DNA of 64,000 bases. It comes from Tomocerus qinae. Taxonomy: Eukaryota; Arthropoda; Collembola; Entomobryomorpha; Tomoceridae. Each line of letters opens with the position of its first letter. Position 1 is the stretch's first letter. Made by a program: the position numbers and the translations under genes. The stretch spans positions 22,403,930 to 22,467,929 of the forward strand of contig CM034549.1 in the NCBI GenBank assembly GCA_020055645.1. Reading direction: 5' to 3'. A model generated the notes under the pieces. It was not told where the DNA came from, searched no databases, and was given only the letters and a program-made list of their open reading frames with translations. Of this stretch, positions 48,851-63,300 are shown in pieces.

Positions 48851-51559
48851 GGTCTCCATCCTCGACTTGAACAGACTCATGCTATTAGTATACTCTATAC
48901 TTGTATACTTTACCTACTTGGTTTTATCCCTTCTTATTGTTATGATTATTGCTATTCTATTAAGCCCCCTTTGATATTTAAAGCCTACCCTTTCTTTGTT
49001 TGTGAAGATCAACCTTGAGTCTCCTTTCAGCACCAAACCCCGGGTCATTGGCTCTTCCGATTTCTTCTTCAAGCAGTTCAATCTACTTCTCTACCAGTTC
49101 CTTCCTGACTCATCAATAAGGTGTAATCGACTTGAACTTGTAAAATACATTAACTACTAAGTACGTTTGCCTATACATTGTATTAACAAGTACTTTTGTA
49201 TTCCACCCATGTCTACTCTATACTATTTTGCATTACTAATTATCAACACTATAATTATAACTGCAGTAAATAATAGAGCTATAAATGTAAAAAAGTTTCC
49301 ACGTAATCATTCGGAAATCTTTTTTTGTCGTAGCTACAAATAGATTATGCAACATCACAACGATTACTTTTAATTGCTCAAAGGCAAATTAGCGTAAAGG
49401 CACAAACAAAACATTACTTAATCAGGAGAATTGTATTTTTTTCACATATAATCAGTGCCACTACCAAGTTACACGTAGCTGAGATACACTCTCTCGTCAT
49501 TGTGCTTGTAATACCATAGAAAATTCTCAGACAGATACGATATGCATTTAGTAAGTAGGTAATTACAGTAAAAATCAACAGCACGTGTAATTAAAAAATT
49601 ATTTATGAGTACATGCTGACAGTTCTACTTTGATTACTCATGATTTAGATTGAATAATTCAATCTTGAAACTGGAAGTGGAAATCAAAACGGACAAATAA
49701 TAAATAGTTTTGGTAGTAAGTGGGGTTAATAACGAGGTTAGAAGTTACTGGAATGCAAATGGGAAATGATTAGTATGGAAATCATCATTCAGGTAACATG
49801 TGGTAAACAATCGTGTAAGTAGTGACAATTAGCCATAAATAAGGAATTAGTTCCGTCCAACATAGAAATGCAAGTACTTCCGGACAATCACATATCATTA
49901 ATAATACGGAACTATCGAAAGGAGCGAGATATTTATTTCATCTGCTTATTACTTCTTCAAGATCAAGTTTTCTTGTCGAGTCACCGCCTCTGCTAAACTT
50001 ATTACCATATAATAGCAATATAAATTATGCTTTGGCTGATATCATTTGTGCGTGCACACGCGTGTACCTTAACAATATAATAAATGCGTCGAGTCCTTTA
50101 CACTTGAGTTCTTTTTTCAGCTTAGTTACACCAGAAGTGGATGCCAACTTCTCTATCTCCTCACGATCATCTTGAATGCATTTATTATATCACATCTTAT
50201 CAACATTCCGACTATAATCCCTTTTCCTACCCAACATAATTGAGTTCGACGGCAAAAGCTCCGTACCAACTCGTGTCAACATTTACCAACAGCCATCCCC
50301 TATAATAATAATATCACAAGGACAAACAAGCCTTCGTAAGTAATCTCATCCGCTCCTTCGTCTACCTCTCAGCAGGATGTAGATCAAATACATGTCTGTA
50401 GGTGGAGAGTGGATTTATTCTCCTACGAAATCAACCAAATTACTACCTCTCTGACAATTACTTCACACAAATAAACGTTTTTCAGATGCAGATTACTCAA
50501 TACCTATGTGCACACTTATTACTAACGAATAGAGTCATGGATGACATACTACTTCTCCATTCTGTGTATACCTCAATGTGGGTAAATACTAATAGATAGT
50601 AGTAGAGTAGTAGGTAGAGTCTTGCCATGTTTTATAGTGCGTGTACTAGTAAATCAATCCACACAAATAAAACACACAATAGCTGTTCTAACTTGTCTTC
50701 CCTCTCCTGTTTACTAAACATTTTAAGGTGAACAAAACACTAACCAAAACTCTTGCGATATCCTTGCTGTTCAACATAAATTACCAAAAAGATTCACAAG
50801 TAGCAACTACAGACCCGACAGTGCTGACTTTGCAATATCTCCTCAAGATTGCAATATAACGCATTGCATTGATTTTGGGTAAGGTAAGGCATGCAATACA
50901 ACTATGTAGGTAAATAAAGGTAAGTTACTAACTCGAAAGCAACCACTACCGTTTAACTGCTGCATACATACCTAAAACTGTATGTGGAAGGCACAGAAAC
51001 TACCACGCAGATGTAATTTCTGATTCCAAGCTAATTTTACATAAATTACATATTTATGGCCGTAATTTATTAATCACCTATCTAATTTATTTATTTATTT
51101 AATTAATCAACAGACCATATAGCTTCCATGTTACATGTTTACTGTAAAGTGTAACCCTGATCCAAACTTACAAAAAAAATACTGTAAGGAAAGGTTATAT
51201 TAATTTTAAGTTATATTACATTAATGATAGTGTATATTAATTTGATTGAGAATTTATATTAATCTTTGACAGTGTACGACAAGGTTATTATTCAGGTTCT
51301 CAATTCTTCTACTAAGAGAATGTTTTGCACTGTGTAAACCTGTGTTGAAAAATACATCTAATGGTATAAGATAAACTAAATAAAGAGCAGGTATAAAAAA
51401 TTAGAAAAGTCATTAAGATAAATAAAATGACATTAATTGCATTATAATAGCAATTAGCCCATCCTTTGAATCAATACTGTGCAATCACAGATTAATGGTA
51501 AACACAGGGGCAGTAACATGTACGTGTGTCTAGTATCGTAGTCTTATAACACTTAAACG

Positions 51560-51860
51560 TTTTTTTTACTGGAAAACGATTACGCACCATTACAAAAAAC
51601 AATTGTACACAATTTTTGCCCCTGGTTTACCTCAAGTGCAAAAACATTTATTATTTAATTGCAAAATTTGGGGTATTTCTGTTTTGGTACATGCGTATCA
51701 AACACGTATACAAAACTGAGTTTCGGGATAGCAAGAAGATTTTGGCATTTTTGACGAAAATGAGTCAAAAATGGCAAATAATCTTTGCTATTTTGAGGAA
51801 AAAAAATTTTTTCTTATATTTCGGGGGTGGGGGGCTTCAGCCCCTAAAGCCGCAATAAGT
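51560..51860. repeat. Possible degenerate repeat element with G-rich hairpin tail
   Basis: An AT-rich body ends in an abrupt G-rich segment (CGGGGGTGGGGGGCTTCAGCCCC). GGGGCTTCAGCCCC (51831-51844) is a perfect 6-bp stem with a 2-nt loop. Such G-run/C-run tails in otherwise AT-rich DNA are common in dispersed repeats. Neither terminal repeats nor a coding remnant is visible, so the assignment is weak. Confidence 0.25.
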
Positions 51861-53900
51861 CCTTGATGCGTATTTTATAGTCTAATGGAAAAAAGTGTGT
51901 AATACGTACTTTGCCTGAGAACCAAAGATACCTTTGACATACATAGATCCAATTGAGAGTGAGAAGTATGCAAACGCCTGACGTCTCGTCATTGACTAGA
52001 AGTTGTCTACAGAATTTTAATGCGATAGGATTGGATTAATCATTGTTTTCCTAGATTATGCATTTGGGAAGTGTGCCTACTGAGTTGCTCTTCTTTGCTG
52101 TTCTTTCTGCACTCATGCACTGTTTCTTTTTAAAGACGGATTGGTGTAACGATTTATTCTAAGTTGAAGTGGTATAAAAATCACCGTAGGGTAATGCAAT
52201 AAGGAAGACTTTCCGCCTACTCAGTTAGTGTCGTAGTCATGCAAGTCAAAGCCACAGGCATTTAAGCGGAGCACATCACACTTCCCATAAAAATGAATTT
52301 AAGATTCAAATCTTCTGCCATTATGTTTATACTAACGATAGACTAATAAATAAGCATATTGACGTATATGGAGGAACAGAGAGAGACAATTAGAACCAGC
52401 CCAAGTATGTAAAAGGGAAATGTAATGTGTGTTATCTATAAATAATATGATAGTTGCAGAGCGGATACACACCCATGCGGAACTGTCCGTCTGACGACTA
52501 CCATAAAATTATAATCCATTATTCTTCCATATTTGTATATGCATTTCAGATACATTCTAATTAAAGTTATAATGTAGCCTATTATCTACTCATTGTAAAT
52601 ATAATAAACTAAATGTGATTAACATTTGTTATACTAACAAACATACTGTCTTCAATGAATGTAATTCAACCAGATTGAGATCAGCCAGACCACATAAGAA
52701 AAACGACAACTCTTGTCTCAGGCTAAATTATTGGATAATTTCATTTCATAATATTATTACAATACAACCAAACGTGCATTTAACTTACTACCTGTGTACT
52801 TTATATACAATTGCTACTATTGCACATCGTGTGTATACTAACTAGGGGTATGTGGACATAGCAAATCCAGCCCAGACCTTCATTGAGCAAACGTAACATA
52901 CGTACTTGTGTGACGAGGTAATAAATGCGTAATCCTATATAAATGCACACAGCCTGCTTCTTATCTACCCATTAGCCAAACGTCTGCTAACCTCCTAACA
53001 ACAACTCCACTTAAACTTCCGAACTTGTAACAATTTTTTCCGTCTCGGAAGGATATGAAAATCATTAATACACTACAAATACATTACTTTTTCGATTTTA
53101 AGCCATGTTATATAATGCAACCTGAATCTGCTCATGGCATTCAAAAAATATATTCAGCCTATTAAAATTTTAGCGAACGAAGTTTTTGTTATTTTTTGTC
53201 AATCTTGATTCTATCCTGGAGTCTCTGGAATAAAATGGTCTCACAATTCAATTTTTTGACTTTTTCTACCGTCAGAGTTTTTCAGTATGGCTTGATTTTA
53301 ACTTACCCAGTCCCATAATACTAACATAAACATAATTAGTTAACTTCTTTAAGCTGTTTTCTACCTTTTTTTCTGTCAGTACTTTTACGATACAATTTTT
53401 ATCATGACTATTACATTTCTTGGGTGTGTTAGGTAAGAATATAGTCACTACCAATTTTTTTTTACAAAAGATCATTATGAAAATGTGTTATTGCAGTAGA
53501 TTTTATGTAAATGTTGCTTATTTTTCACTTTACAAGTTTTGCATGATAAAATTCGCAACATTATTAAAATTGCATCTTATCGCAAATGAGACGCATAGAC
53601 TACTAACTAGTAATCTAGAATATGATATGGACATGTGCATCATTTTTAAAATGATAGCAATTTATGCAGACGACATTCTTAGCCTGTACAATGTGTATAG
53701 ACGTATTTTCAATCGATTAGAATTAAAAATACTTGTGGGATTGCTGAGCTTGTTCTTGGATAATGTAACTTGTCAATTATAATGTCTACAAGGACAACCA
53801 CAAGATGATTCGTATAGAATTGTATTTGAAAAGACTTCTTATGTATTACAACATGTTTTAAAACAAAGGATATATAGGATAGCACAGATTAGGTGCTTAC

Positions 53901-53939
53901 CTTAAAAGGGAAACTGTAAAGCAAATGTGTGTCAAAAAT
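53901..53939 (-). other. Exon-like 39-nt islet, minus strand, unidentified
   Basis: Between GTAGTTTTGCAG and GTAAGC lie 13 open codons (IFDTHLLYSFPFK), phase 0-0. A second upstream acceptor would extend it by RAVVLQ in phase 2. It is phase-compatible with the islets at 54319-54381 and 51910-51977. Confidence 0.22.
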
Positions 53940-54318
53940 CTGCAAAACTACTGCACGACTAAAACAGAATAATGGACATGAATAAATTATAGAGCCCTTC
54001 TTTTATTATTATTGTGGTTCTTAAGCATTTTTGCCTACAGAAATGGAAAGTCACACATTAAACGTCTACTTATACTGCTCTCCTACTCTTTAGTAATATT
54101 AAAAGATGTTACGTGATTTCTCAGGGATTTCCTATGGCTTGACAACATACATATCAGTTTCAGCATTGCATTCTATGCACTTTTAAATATTTACAACTAC
54201 CCTGTAACATACATATATACATCACGGCTAAAAATATACAAGTAATAGGGAAACCCATTCAGAGTGCATTTTTTCACCTATAATTACTTACACCTCCCAC
54301 GATCTGTTAAGTGGGTAC

Positions 54319-54381
54319 CTGCAACAACTCTATTAAATATACACCTACAGCCTTAACAGCGACAACAGCAACGGAACCAAA
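54319..54381 (-). other. Exon-like 63-nt islet, minus strand, unidentified
   Basis: Minus strand: CAAATCTTCTGCAG and GTACCC flank 21 open codons in phase 0-0 (FGSVAVVAVKAVGVYLIELL). The frame is hydrophobic and could be a membrane span. The two other frames differ: one has a stop. Unidentified. Confidence 0.25.
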
Positions 54382-57340
54382 CTGCAGAAGATTTGACGAC
54401 TACGTCATTTTCGCTTATTTGAATTATTTTACTTCGGGTACACCTGTTTAATAGTTATTCAATCAGGTCAATTTAGTTTTTCATGCCAATCCACCAGAAA
54501 ATGTATACTGATTGCAAAGTGGGACTTTAAATGAGCTAGGTCACCTATAATATTTGAATGTATGTTAATAATATGTAGTAAAGATCTGTTACAAATGTCG
54601 CTAAAAGTATTAATTTTTTTTTAATTTTTAGGACCAATCTGTATTTGTTTTTCAGTCTTTTCCTGAATGCATGCCAAGAAAAATAAATTTCTTGAGTAGG
54701 TGAAAGATGCATAAATTATGTCAAGCAGAATATTTGTGTTATTCTCAGAATATTGCAGTTTAGAGATAGAAGTTCCTATTGTTGGTCATGAATCATGAAC
54801 AATAGTTGATAGAAAATGTTTTAGTATACTACTTGTGTGGTACGTAATGATTTAAAATGTGTTGCTCTTCCTTTGTTGTTTGCCTAACAATTACTGGATT
54901 ATGTCATTGATTATTTTAGGTCATTCAGACTGAGATAAAAAGTTTCATTAAGGATAAACTCTGTAAGTGTGACTGCGAAAGCCGGTTAAAAATACGGTTG
55001 AGGCTAGAAGTAAGGTCTGTGATAATAGCATCGTCAAATGTGTTGAAGATCTGGGAAAACTCTATTAGCGATTTGTATTATGTATTGTCCTTTTATGAGC
55101 AACGATGTTTTGTTTGCTTAGTCTCACAATGGGACAATGCTGATAATTAGTGCGCATTTCTGTAATTTCAGCTCACGTAAATAGGACACGTATATATTTT
55201 TTACAGCGTCTGTTTTCAATATTGTACCTTGGTAAAATCATTGTACCTACTCACACTATCAAAATGGTTTACGATGGGAAACGCTCTTTGTACGCTATCC
55301 TTCATAATATTCAAAGTACATCAACGTCCATTCAATAAGAGTCTGACTACTGACAGCTCTATGGCTGAAAAATGTCATGGTTAGCCTGTAACATACGCAA
55401 CTATCATATTTAATTGTAATTAGCTAACTAATGGTAAGAATTAATGTCCATGTCGATATTGGAGGGGATAAAGCAATACATTGGTTCTCATACGCATACA
55501 AACTACGCACACCGAATTAAATATTCTTAAGGTACCTAGCATAGATTCATAATAAAACTTTATTTAACTCATAACAATCCAATTATCCTTTTTACTCAAT
55601 AACTTTCTTTCTCTCACCTTAAGAATCTTGACTATAATAAAATATGTACCTACATTAAATTTTGTAATTCAATTATTTATGCATTCACTCCTGTTATTCA
55701 CCTGGTCTGTTTAATAATGCGATTTGTTTTATCTTGCAGAGTTAATATCATCGGTCACGAAGTTCAATTTAAATACATATATTTAAACAAAAAAAATAGT
55801 GAAAATTAATGTTCGTCTTTTTGACATTAACACTCGAACAGACAATGCAAGTCCAATTTTGGCTTCTCTAATACTAATTTTAAAGAAGGTTGGTGATGAA
55901 AATTTGGATGGGCACTCAAGGGTTTGATTTTCAATAGAAAATCCGATTTTTGAGAAGAGCTTGATCATAACTTACAATATTTTGGTTTTGTTTATGCATT
56001 GCTTGCACATACAATAGCCATCCCACCTTTATAATAAAATAGCATTTGTTTTAAAGGTAAATTACTAAACACACAGGTAAATATGTATATGTAAATTTAG
56101 TTACTAATTGTTTTAATAAGATGTATTTATTTTTGTACTACCTTGTACGTAAGTAGGTGACTGATAACAAAGATTACGTTGTCTATAGCATAAGAAATGA
56201 GAAAGAGTATACATATAACATTCCTTCAGAAAAGGATACATCAAGTCTGGTGACAAGATAAAAACATTTACCATCCTATCGGACATAACTACTCTATCTG
56301 TTTGTTACGTTCCGGAAGCCTGCGTCATAAAAGTGAGTTCAATTCAAAAATCAAATGCACATTATCTAGATAAGTAACAATAAAGAATGATTTTGAGGAC
56401 TTGGGATACAATTGGCACATTACACAACGTTAACCCAAAACCAAAGTATTTTATTTCCAGAGAGTGTAAGTATAATTAGGAGCAAAAGATAACAATAGAG
56501 TAGTTTACCATTTAGATATAATCAAAAGATTTTGTGTGTAAATAGTAAATTGTCAAAAACGACGAAGACGACAAGGAATGATATTGTTAGCATAGGACTA
56601 TACCTACTTAGTTCGTTAGGTGCACGCTCTCCCATTGCTGCTCAACTGGTCGTGGTAACATTGGCCCCAATGACCAACCTGCAATTCTTTAGATTTGGCT
56701 CCGCATTTATTCATTGTTGGATCTGTCTACATCCAACATGCACATCACATCATCATCTTTATTCTTCTGAAACCTTCCTATTATAACTCCGTATGTCTGT
56801 CCTGATGGATTGTCAAGATGTATACATATAATACCTCCCTATTCATCCGCTCATAACTTACATCCATTATATATCTTCTCACAAAGAAAAAAGGATTTTG
56901 TAATCCTGAGCATACTTTACCTACTGTGCTCAAGTAATTCACGTCAAGACGATAAGTTTCTGCTGCCTATTCATTCCTATAGTAGTATTATCATTCCTAC
57001 ACCTGTTCCTTTGAAACTAATACACTGTAATACTACATATGCATTAGTTAAGCTATAACTCAGCACAAGTACAGCCAACACAACGCAGGACATTATTTAC
57101 ATGCAACGCAATTGAATTTATTGCAGTTTAATTTAAATGCTACTATCACTATCACACAACATTAATTAGGTAGCTATACATACCCATTATACATACACTG
57201 TACGTAGAAATAGTTTATTATTGGTTGATACAGTAAAATAATAGTAACAACATTGTACTCCTATCAATCCATTTCTGAGCAAATGTGCAAAGTACTTTGT
57301 GCAATAATGAGATACTATACACATGTATTATATATTTAGT

Positions 57341-57364
57341 ATATATCTCTATATAGAGGTATAT
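57341..57364. repeat. TA-rich palindrome centred on CTCTATATAGAG
   Basis: CTCTATATAGAG (57347-57358) is a perfect 12-bp palindrome embedded in further near-symmetrical TA-rich sequence. Probably simple TA-rich DNA with hairpin potential. Confidence 0.5.
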
Positions 57365-60326
57365 AGTGTATATAGTTATATAGAAGAGACAGGTTTTGTT
57401 GGTTAATTTCTGTCCACATTCACATTACATTCACTAGGTTGCCGATACCTTCAAACATTTTTCCACATTTATTGCACACGCACAGAAAATCCAACCTTAT
57501 CAAATAGAAACATATAGTAACACCACCCTCTGTATGTACCTTATTATCACCAGAAACATCATAATTTCATTGTCTTGCTACTGCCTAGGTCCTGAAGTGA
57601 AGAACAAAGGTAATAGCAGTATCGACATAAATATAACCAGTAATAACTAGTTTACCATGTACATAATTAAATATTTTCATGCTACATTTTGTGGGATTGA
57701 TTGAGACAGTTTTCGGTATTTCTAAATGCCAAAGGGAATCTGTTTCTCTAATCTGTTTGTACACGTAAACTATCTATTTATCTGAAGATAGACATATTCT
57801 GACCTGAAGTCATTGACAAACAATAAGCCTCTCTTTTTCTTATCCCTTTCAGTTCGTAATAAAATGACCGCAACGAAAACAGTCGACCGTAATGGAGTAA
57901 ACAAAAAAGTATTATTGACTTTCTTACTATATAAGCTATGGAATTAGAAATAGAGAGTGTACCTTAAAGCTATAAGTACCTCTTGAGTAGTAAAAGGTAT
58001 CTAAAAGTGTCTTGAGGAGGGATCTGTCGATTACGCATTTGATTATCAATATGTATTTGTTATATAATGATACTGGGATGGATCTGCAATGCGTTTCGAA
58101 TGGCTAAATGGTAATTCATAATTTATACACATAAACATAGATAAATATTTGCGGTGTGGCTATAGTAAGACACTTATGTGCTAAAGACACAATGAAATAC
58201 CACAATATAAAATGCTAATACCTATTGTAAAAGTACTAGGTGTGTTAAAAGAATGCATTTCTATTGTACTTGACTCGCGCTACAATTTAGAATGATAAAA
58301 GTTCTATATAGTAGTGGGAAAGATGTATTCCTTGACTCGACTACTCTGTGTTACATTTACGAGGTAGTAAGTAGTAGAGACATGTGTGTGTGTGTTAAAT
58401 AATATTTAACTCCTCTCTACTATCCCTTGTCGATCTATGTACTAGTTCTGCCATTCTTTTTGTGTGCATAATAAGTGTAATAGTTGAGGAGAGCATAGGT
58501 TTGGGATGTGTGTATGTGAGATAGGGAGGATTCTGATGCTTGGTGTGACTATGCTAAAGGAACACGAAGGAGCAGCTTCATTTCAAGTAACTCTCTCTCT
58601 TTCTCACTCTTGAATAAGTCGTCCGCGAGTCGTAGACGACTTGGTCGTTGCAAATTTCCTCTTCCGTGGTGTGGTGCCCATTCATTTTCATATTATATTA
58701 TACTCATCAAGATTACCATTACGTTACGTTGCATTATTATCTATTATACCATACCACACTACCACCCTTTCCTTTAAAACATAATACACCAATGATCACA
58801 CATCACATCATCATAACATAAATATACTTTCCGTTAACTGCATTCTTTACTATACTACTTAATAAAAACAAGAGACCTTATATAATAATTCCGATTACAT
58901 AAGGCAAAAAACCCTTTGGCAATTTTCAACTTGTCTACTAAGTGTAATAACTTGTACAAGAAAATTGCATCCGACTATATTTTGTTACATCTAATATTTA
59001 CACTTTAATTTTCCAATCACAAGAATTGTTAACATATAGATACATAACATTGACAGAGTCATGCGATAGCAATTTCCTACGTGTAATATTCGTGTACTCG
59101 AGAGATTATCACTAATTTTGAAGAGAGAATTTCAATGGTAAATACAAGTATCTAATGATTATTTATATAATGAGCTGGAATCACGGCTTTTACTTTGAGA
59201 AGTTAGATTACAACTTAACTAGTGAACCATTTGTTTGTTTACATTCATTATTGAATGGAGTTTGTAGCCACGCTGAATTACATATTCGATTGTGACATAG
59301 GAAAGTAGATAGAATGTCCAGTTGAAAATGGAAAAAAGAAATTTCCTACAAAAGGAAATGGTGCATTGTCAAATGGGTATAAAGAAATAAATACACAATT
59401 GTCCCATTGTACATTTAAGGGCACAGGTTTCAATGCAATCGCTATACAATTTATGCACTCGCATATGAAAGTCAATTGCTGTGTGTGTATTTTAAGAAAA
59501 AAGATCTAACACTCCCGATTAAGTGTGTGTCATTTTGGTAAGTGCTCATGGACTCTAACAAAACATTCTCAAGAGAGAAGTTAAATGGATTGTATCCCTT
59601 GAGGCTCCTTTTCCCACATTGTACATCTGTTGGAGTTTAAATAGCTTAGCTCTAGCTTGCCCATCACTTTTCTCTATATACAAATGCTGTGTGATAAACT
59701 CACATTACATTACACATACATAATTGTAATATGTTTGGGTTTAAGCGATATGTTGCAATTGCAATGCAATAGAGCGTCGTGTCTGTCAACTTGAGTTTCT
59801 CTAATTACACCAACATAAAATCAGACTTGGCATACTAAAACGAAAAAATTATTTAGACATGCATGTCCGCAAACCTCATATTTATCATGTCCTACTACGA
59901 ATGACATGCTACAGATGTACTTACTCTTACCAATCCTCCATTGGCAAACTCAGGAACTGCATCATTGGTTTAAATTACTAAATACATTCAATATACACCA
60001 AAAACGTATATAATTTAGTTAACATTTACTATGATTAAATTGTAAAATACACTACGCAATCCTACGCATTGTGTGTAATGTATAACCGGTGGTGTTCTGG
60101 TTTGTACTAGATGTCAAAAGACATATTATTATCAAACCTTCCACTGTCAGTATCAATGGGTTAAAGAACTAGACACAAAAAATTCAATTTGCAATCTTGT
60201 AAATTGTAATTAATACTTAAGACACAATGTTTCAAATGTTGATGATTATGTACTACTTGTAGATTGCAATAGTAGAGCTAATGTCTCAAAGATAATTACT
60301 TTAAAGTAGAGCCAAGAAATAATTAC

Positions 60327-60391
60327 CTTATCAGGTGCTGATTTCATTATCCTCATTTCGAGCATCCACAGAATCTCTGCTGGAGTTGAAC
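60327..60391 (-). other. Exon-like 65-nt islet, minus strand, unidentified
   Basis: The acceptor TCTCTATCGAATCAG and the donor AAG/GTAATT flank 21 open codons (STPAEILWMLEMRIMKSAPD) entered in phase 1 and left in phase 0. It would join in frame to 54319-54381. No upstream partner was found. Unidentified. Confidence 0.25.
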
Positions 60392-63300
60392 CTGATTCGA
60401 TAGAGAACCATTCCGTAACACAATTAAAATTGTCTCATGCACAAAGGATTTCATATACATAGCGTCTCCACTCGTATAGGCACTTTTTTGTTTTCTTTTT
60501 GTTCAAAAGATATTTATGTGTGCCAATTTGAAAGGATTGGCACCTTAAGACACTCAACCACTGACAATGCAACTCTACCCATTTAAACAAGAGAAAAGAA
60601 AAAATCAAATCAAAGTACGTGATCAGGTCACTAGGATTTAAAACAATAAAGTTTCTCTTGAATTTATTACATATGTTTGTGCTCTATTGAAATCCGCTTG
60701 TCATCTTTCATGTCCGTTGGGCCAACGATAAAAATCAAATTATAATGTCAATGGTCAATACGTGGATGCATTGATTTATGCACAATCACTCATCATCTAA
60801 ACTCATCTTCGCCAACACACAAAAATTGAAATCCCATCCTTCAACTGTCTTCTTTAACCCTTATTAGTCACTCCACCACGTGTCTACATATGTAAATAAA
60901 CAATTCCTCAAAGCACAACAATGATTTACTGAACCGAATCAATGATCGCTTCCACCCACACCATTGCTAATGGATTCCCACACGAAAATCACATATTTAC
61001 TTTTAAATCAGTTCAAATTTTAATTCTATAACATTTATTTACTGTCACTACTACAAACTATAGATTATAATTTTCTGTCGGAAATGTTGCTCTAAAATCT
61101 AATGTAATGATAACCAATGAATCACCGCACAAAGGGAGCTGTTCCTTTTGAGATGACAATAATTTAAAAGACACCTGGATAAAAAGTACTATTTAGACAC
61201 AATAGATAGGACAAAGAAGAGTAAACACAAGAGACACAATAGTAAAATGGAGTAAAAAGTGAGTTAGTAGGTTTAAACGGTGTGTCTAGGCTTAGATGTG
61301 ATTTATTGATGTAATAAAGTATGTATTTATGTATGAAATGGTGCGAGTAGGTAATGAGCGTACATAGCTGTGCCTACTCAGTTGGTAAAGTGTGAGGTAA
61401 TGCTAATAGTAACGGAGAGTTGTTTTCCTTAGCGAGTTGACGTTGAAAGTGAGTCGAGTGCATATATGAAGCTAGACAAGACTTGAAAGACAACAACATG
61501 GTAAATGCATTGCAACCTCAGGTAATTGTCGAATATGTAAGGCTAGATGTAGTTTTTTGCATTCTCAGTCAGGTATAGCTTAAGTTATAAGAAGACGTAC
61601 CTATCATTCATGAGAGACTATGTATATTATATGTACTCATGTACTTGGAGCATACTGGGACGACTGTTTTGGAGGGGTCACCGCAAAATCCCCTTCTTCC
61701 CATTCTTTTATGATTGTTACTCTGCATTTGCATTTGTTACATAGTGCTATAGGTTACGTTGACGTTCTTACGTTACGTTTCTTCAGATTTTGCATGTTGC
61801 TTTGTATTACATGTATTTCATCGTCGCGTCGTGGTGCCTTAGTAGATAATAGGGAATTGCACTGCATTGCCTGTGTAAATTGTGTCTGTACTACAATATA
61901 ATAATGCATTACAAAATACTTTTTAACTACATCTTTCTTATGGATAACCAATTGATCCATTCACTTATACTATATCTATCCCCTGCTTACTCACAGTCAC
62001 CTCAACTAATAGACATTCACTAATATATAACTAAATCTCCCTACCTTAGTCTCATTTACATCTACATATACATAAATATACTTCGATTGCATTTTGTAGT
62101 ATTTGTCCCATCCCAAGACTACTACGCACAGTAGTTGCAGTAATACAGGCAAAACTATATCAGCTACTACTATATACAGTATATAATATTCTCAAGTGTT
62201 TTACTACTACTACTACAACTCGACTCACTTGAGTAAACTTTCGCTTGGAGCTTTAGCTTAAGCTCTCCATGTAAGTTTAATAGTTATGTGTATCCTTAAT
62301 ATAATTTGCACAATCACTTGCATACATTAGCATTAGCACGTATACATAGATATGCATACTTGAGTGTAGAGTAGGCCATACGCACTTATTTACTATGAGA
62401 ATTAGACTAATGAATATATGATTGCTATTACCTATTAGGCATTACGTGCCGTTCATCATGCCGTTGCCGTATTAACTAGGGGGCAATAGGCATTTCAATT
62501 GGATTAGTAACACTGCCCGTCTTGTCATTAGTCTTCTTTGTTCTGGCACCCTAGTCTTTGAACTCAATGCACTTATTCCCAGACTAAATAATACAGTAAA
62601 TATATATTTTATCTAGTACGTTCAGTACGAAAAATTCACATTGAAATTCACCTAACAATATTATCTAAACACGTTAGGATCAAGTATTTCTGTGCAATAA
62701 TAAATGCAAATTAATAAGAATCTCATGTAAAAATGGGGATAATGCAATTAATGTTTATTTACATTTGAGTAGCTGTATAGTAAAAGATGACATGAAAATT
62801 ACATGCTATGCCTATTTAAATAACACAAAGACTATTTACATAACTATATTTTTGTGTATCTTTAAGCATTGTAAATGCCTATAGAGAATTTATCTTTGAA
62901 TAAATGTTTGTGTCGAATCTTGCAATACAAAAGCTTTAAATGGGGGTTTCGCACTATTATTATTCGCATACTCAGCAGACCGGAAAAAAACAGAATCAGA
63001 TAAGACTGACAGGAATTACTGAATTGTAGCGAATAGCTACAAATAACGAAAAATTCTTTGTTGAGGTAGTAAATAAGCGAGGATTACGAAGTATCTCTGC
63101 CATGTAGGTAAACAGTACTTATTAATAGTCTATGATTACACATAACATGTGCGTAGATATATCAAAGGTGAATATTGCATCGCATTGCTGCAATGCCAAT
63201 GGCATTACTCAGCAAATATCTCATCAAGATTTTAACAGTCCAGTTTTAGATGTAGATCACTTCATGTGATATTAATTGCCATGTTGTACATGCTATTAAT

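Noticed and set aside
56532-56786. 84-codon plus-strand frame, and a minus-strand frame with acceptor at the same place
   Set aside because: The minus-strand reading (LGPMLPRPVEQQWESV) follows a fair acceptor but stops shortly and fits no neighbouring phase. The plus-strand reading is low-complexity and His/Ser/Leu-rich. Not enough to call.
61620-61901. 93-codon plus-strand frame
   Set aside because: Leu/Cys/Ile-rich chance frame without splice context, signal peptide or domain.
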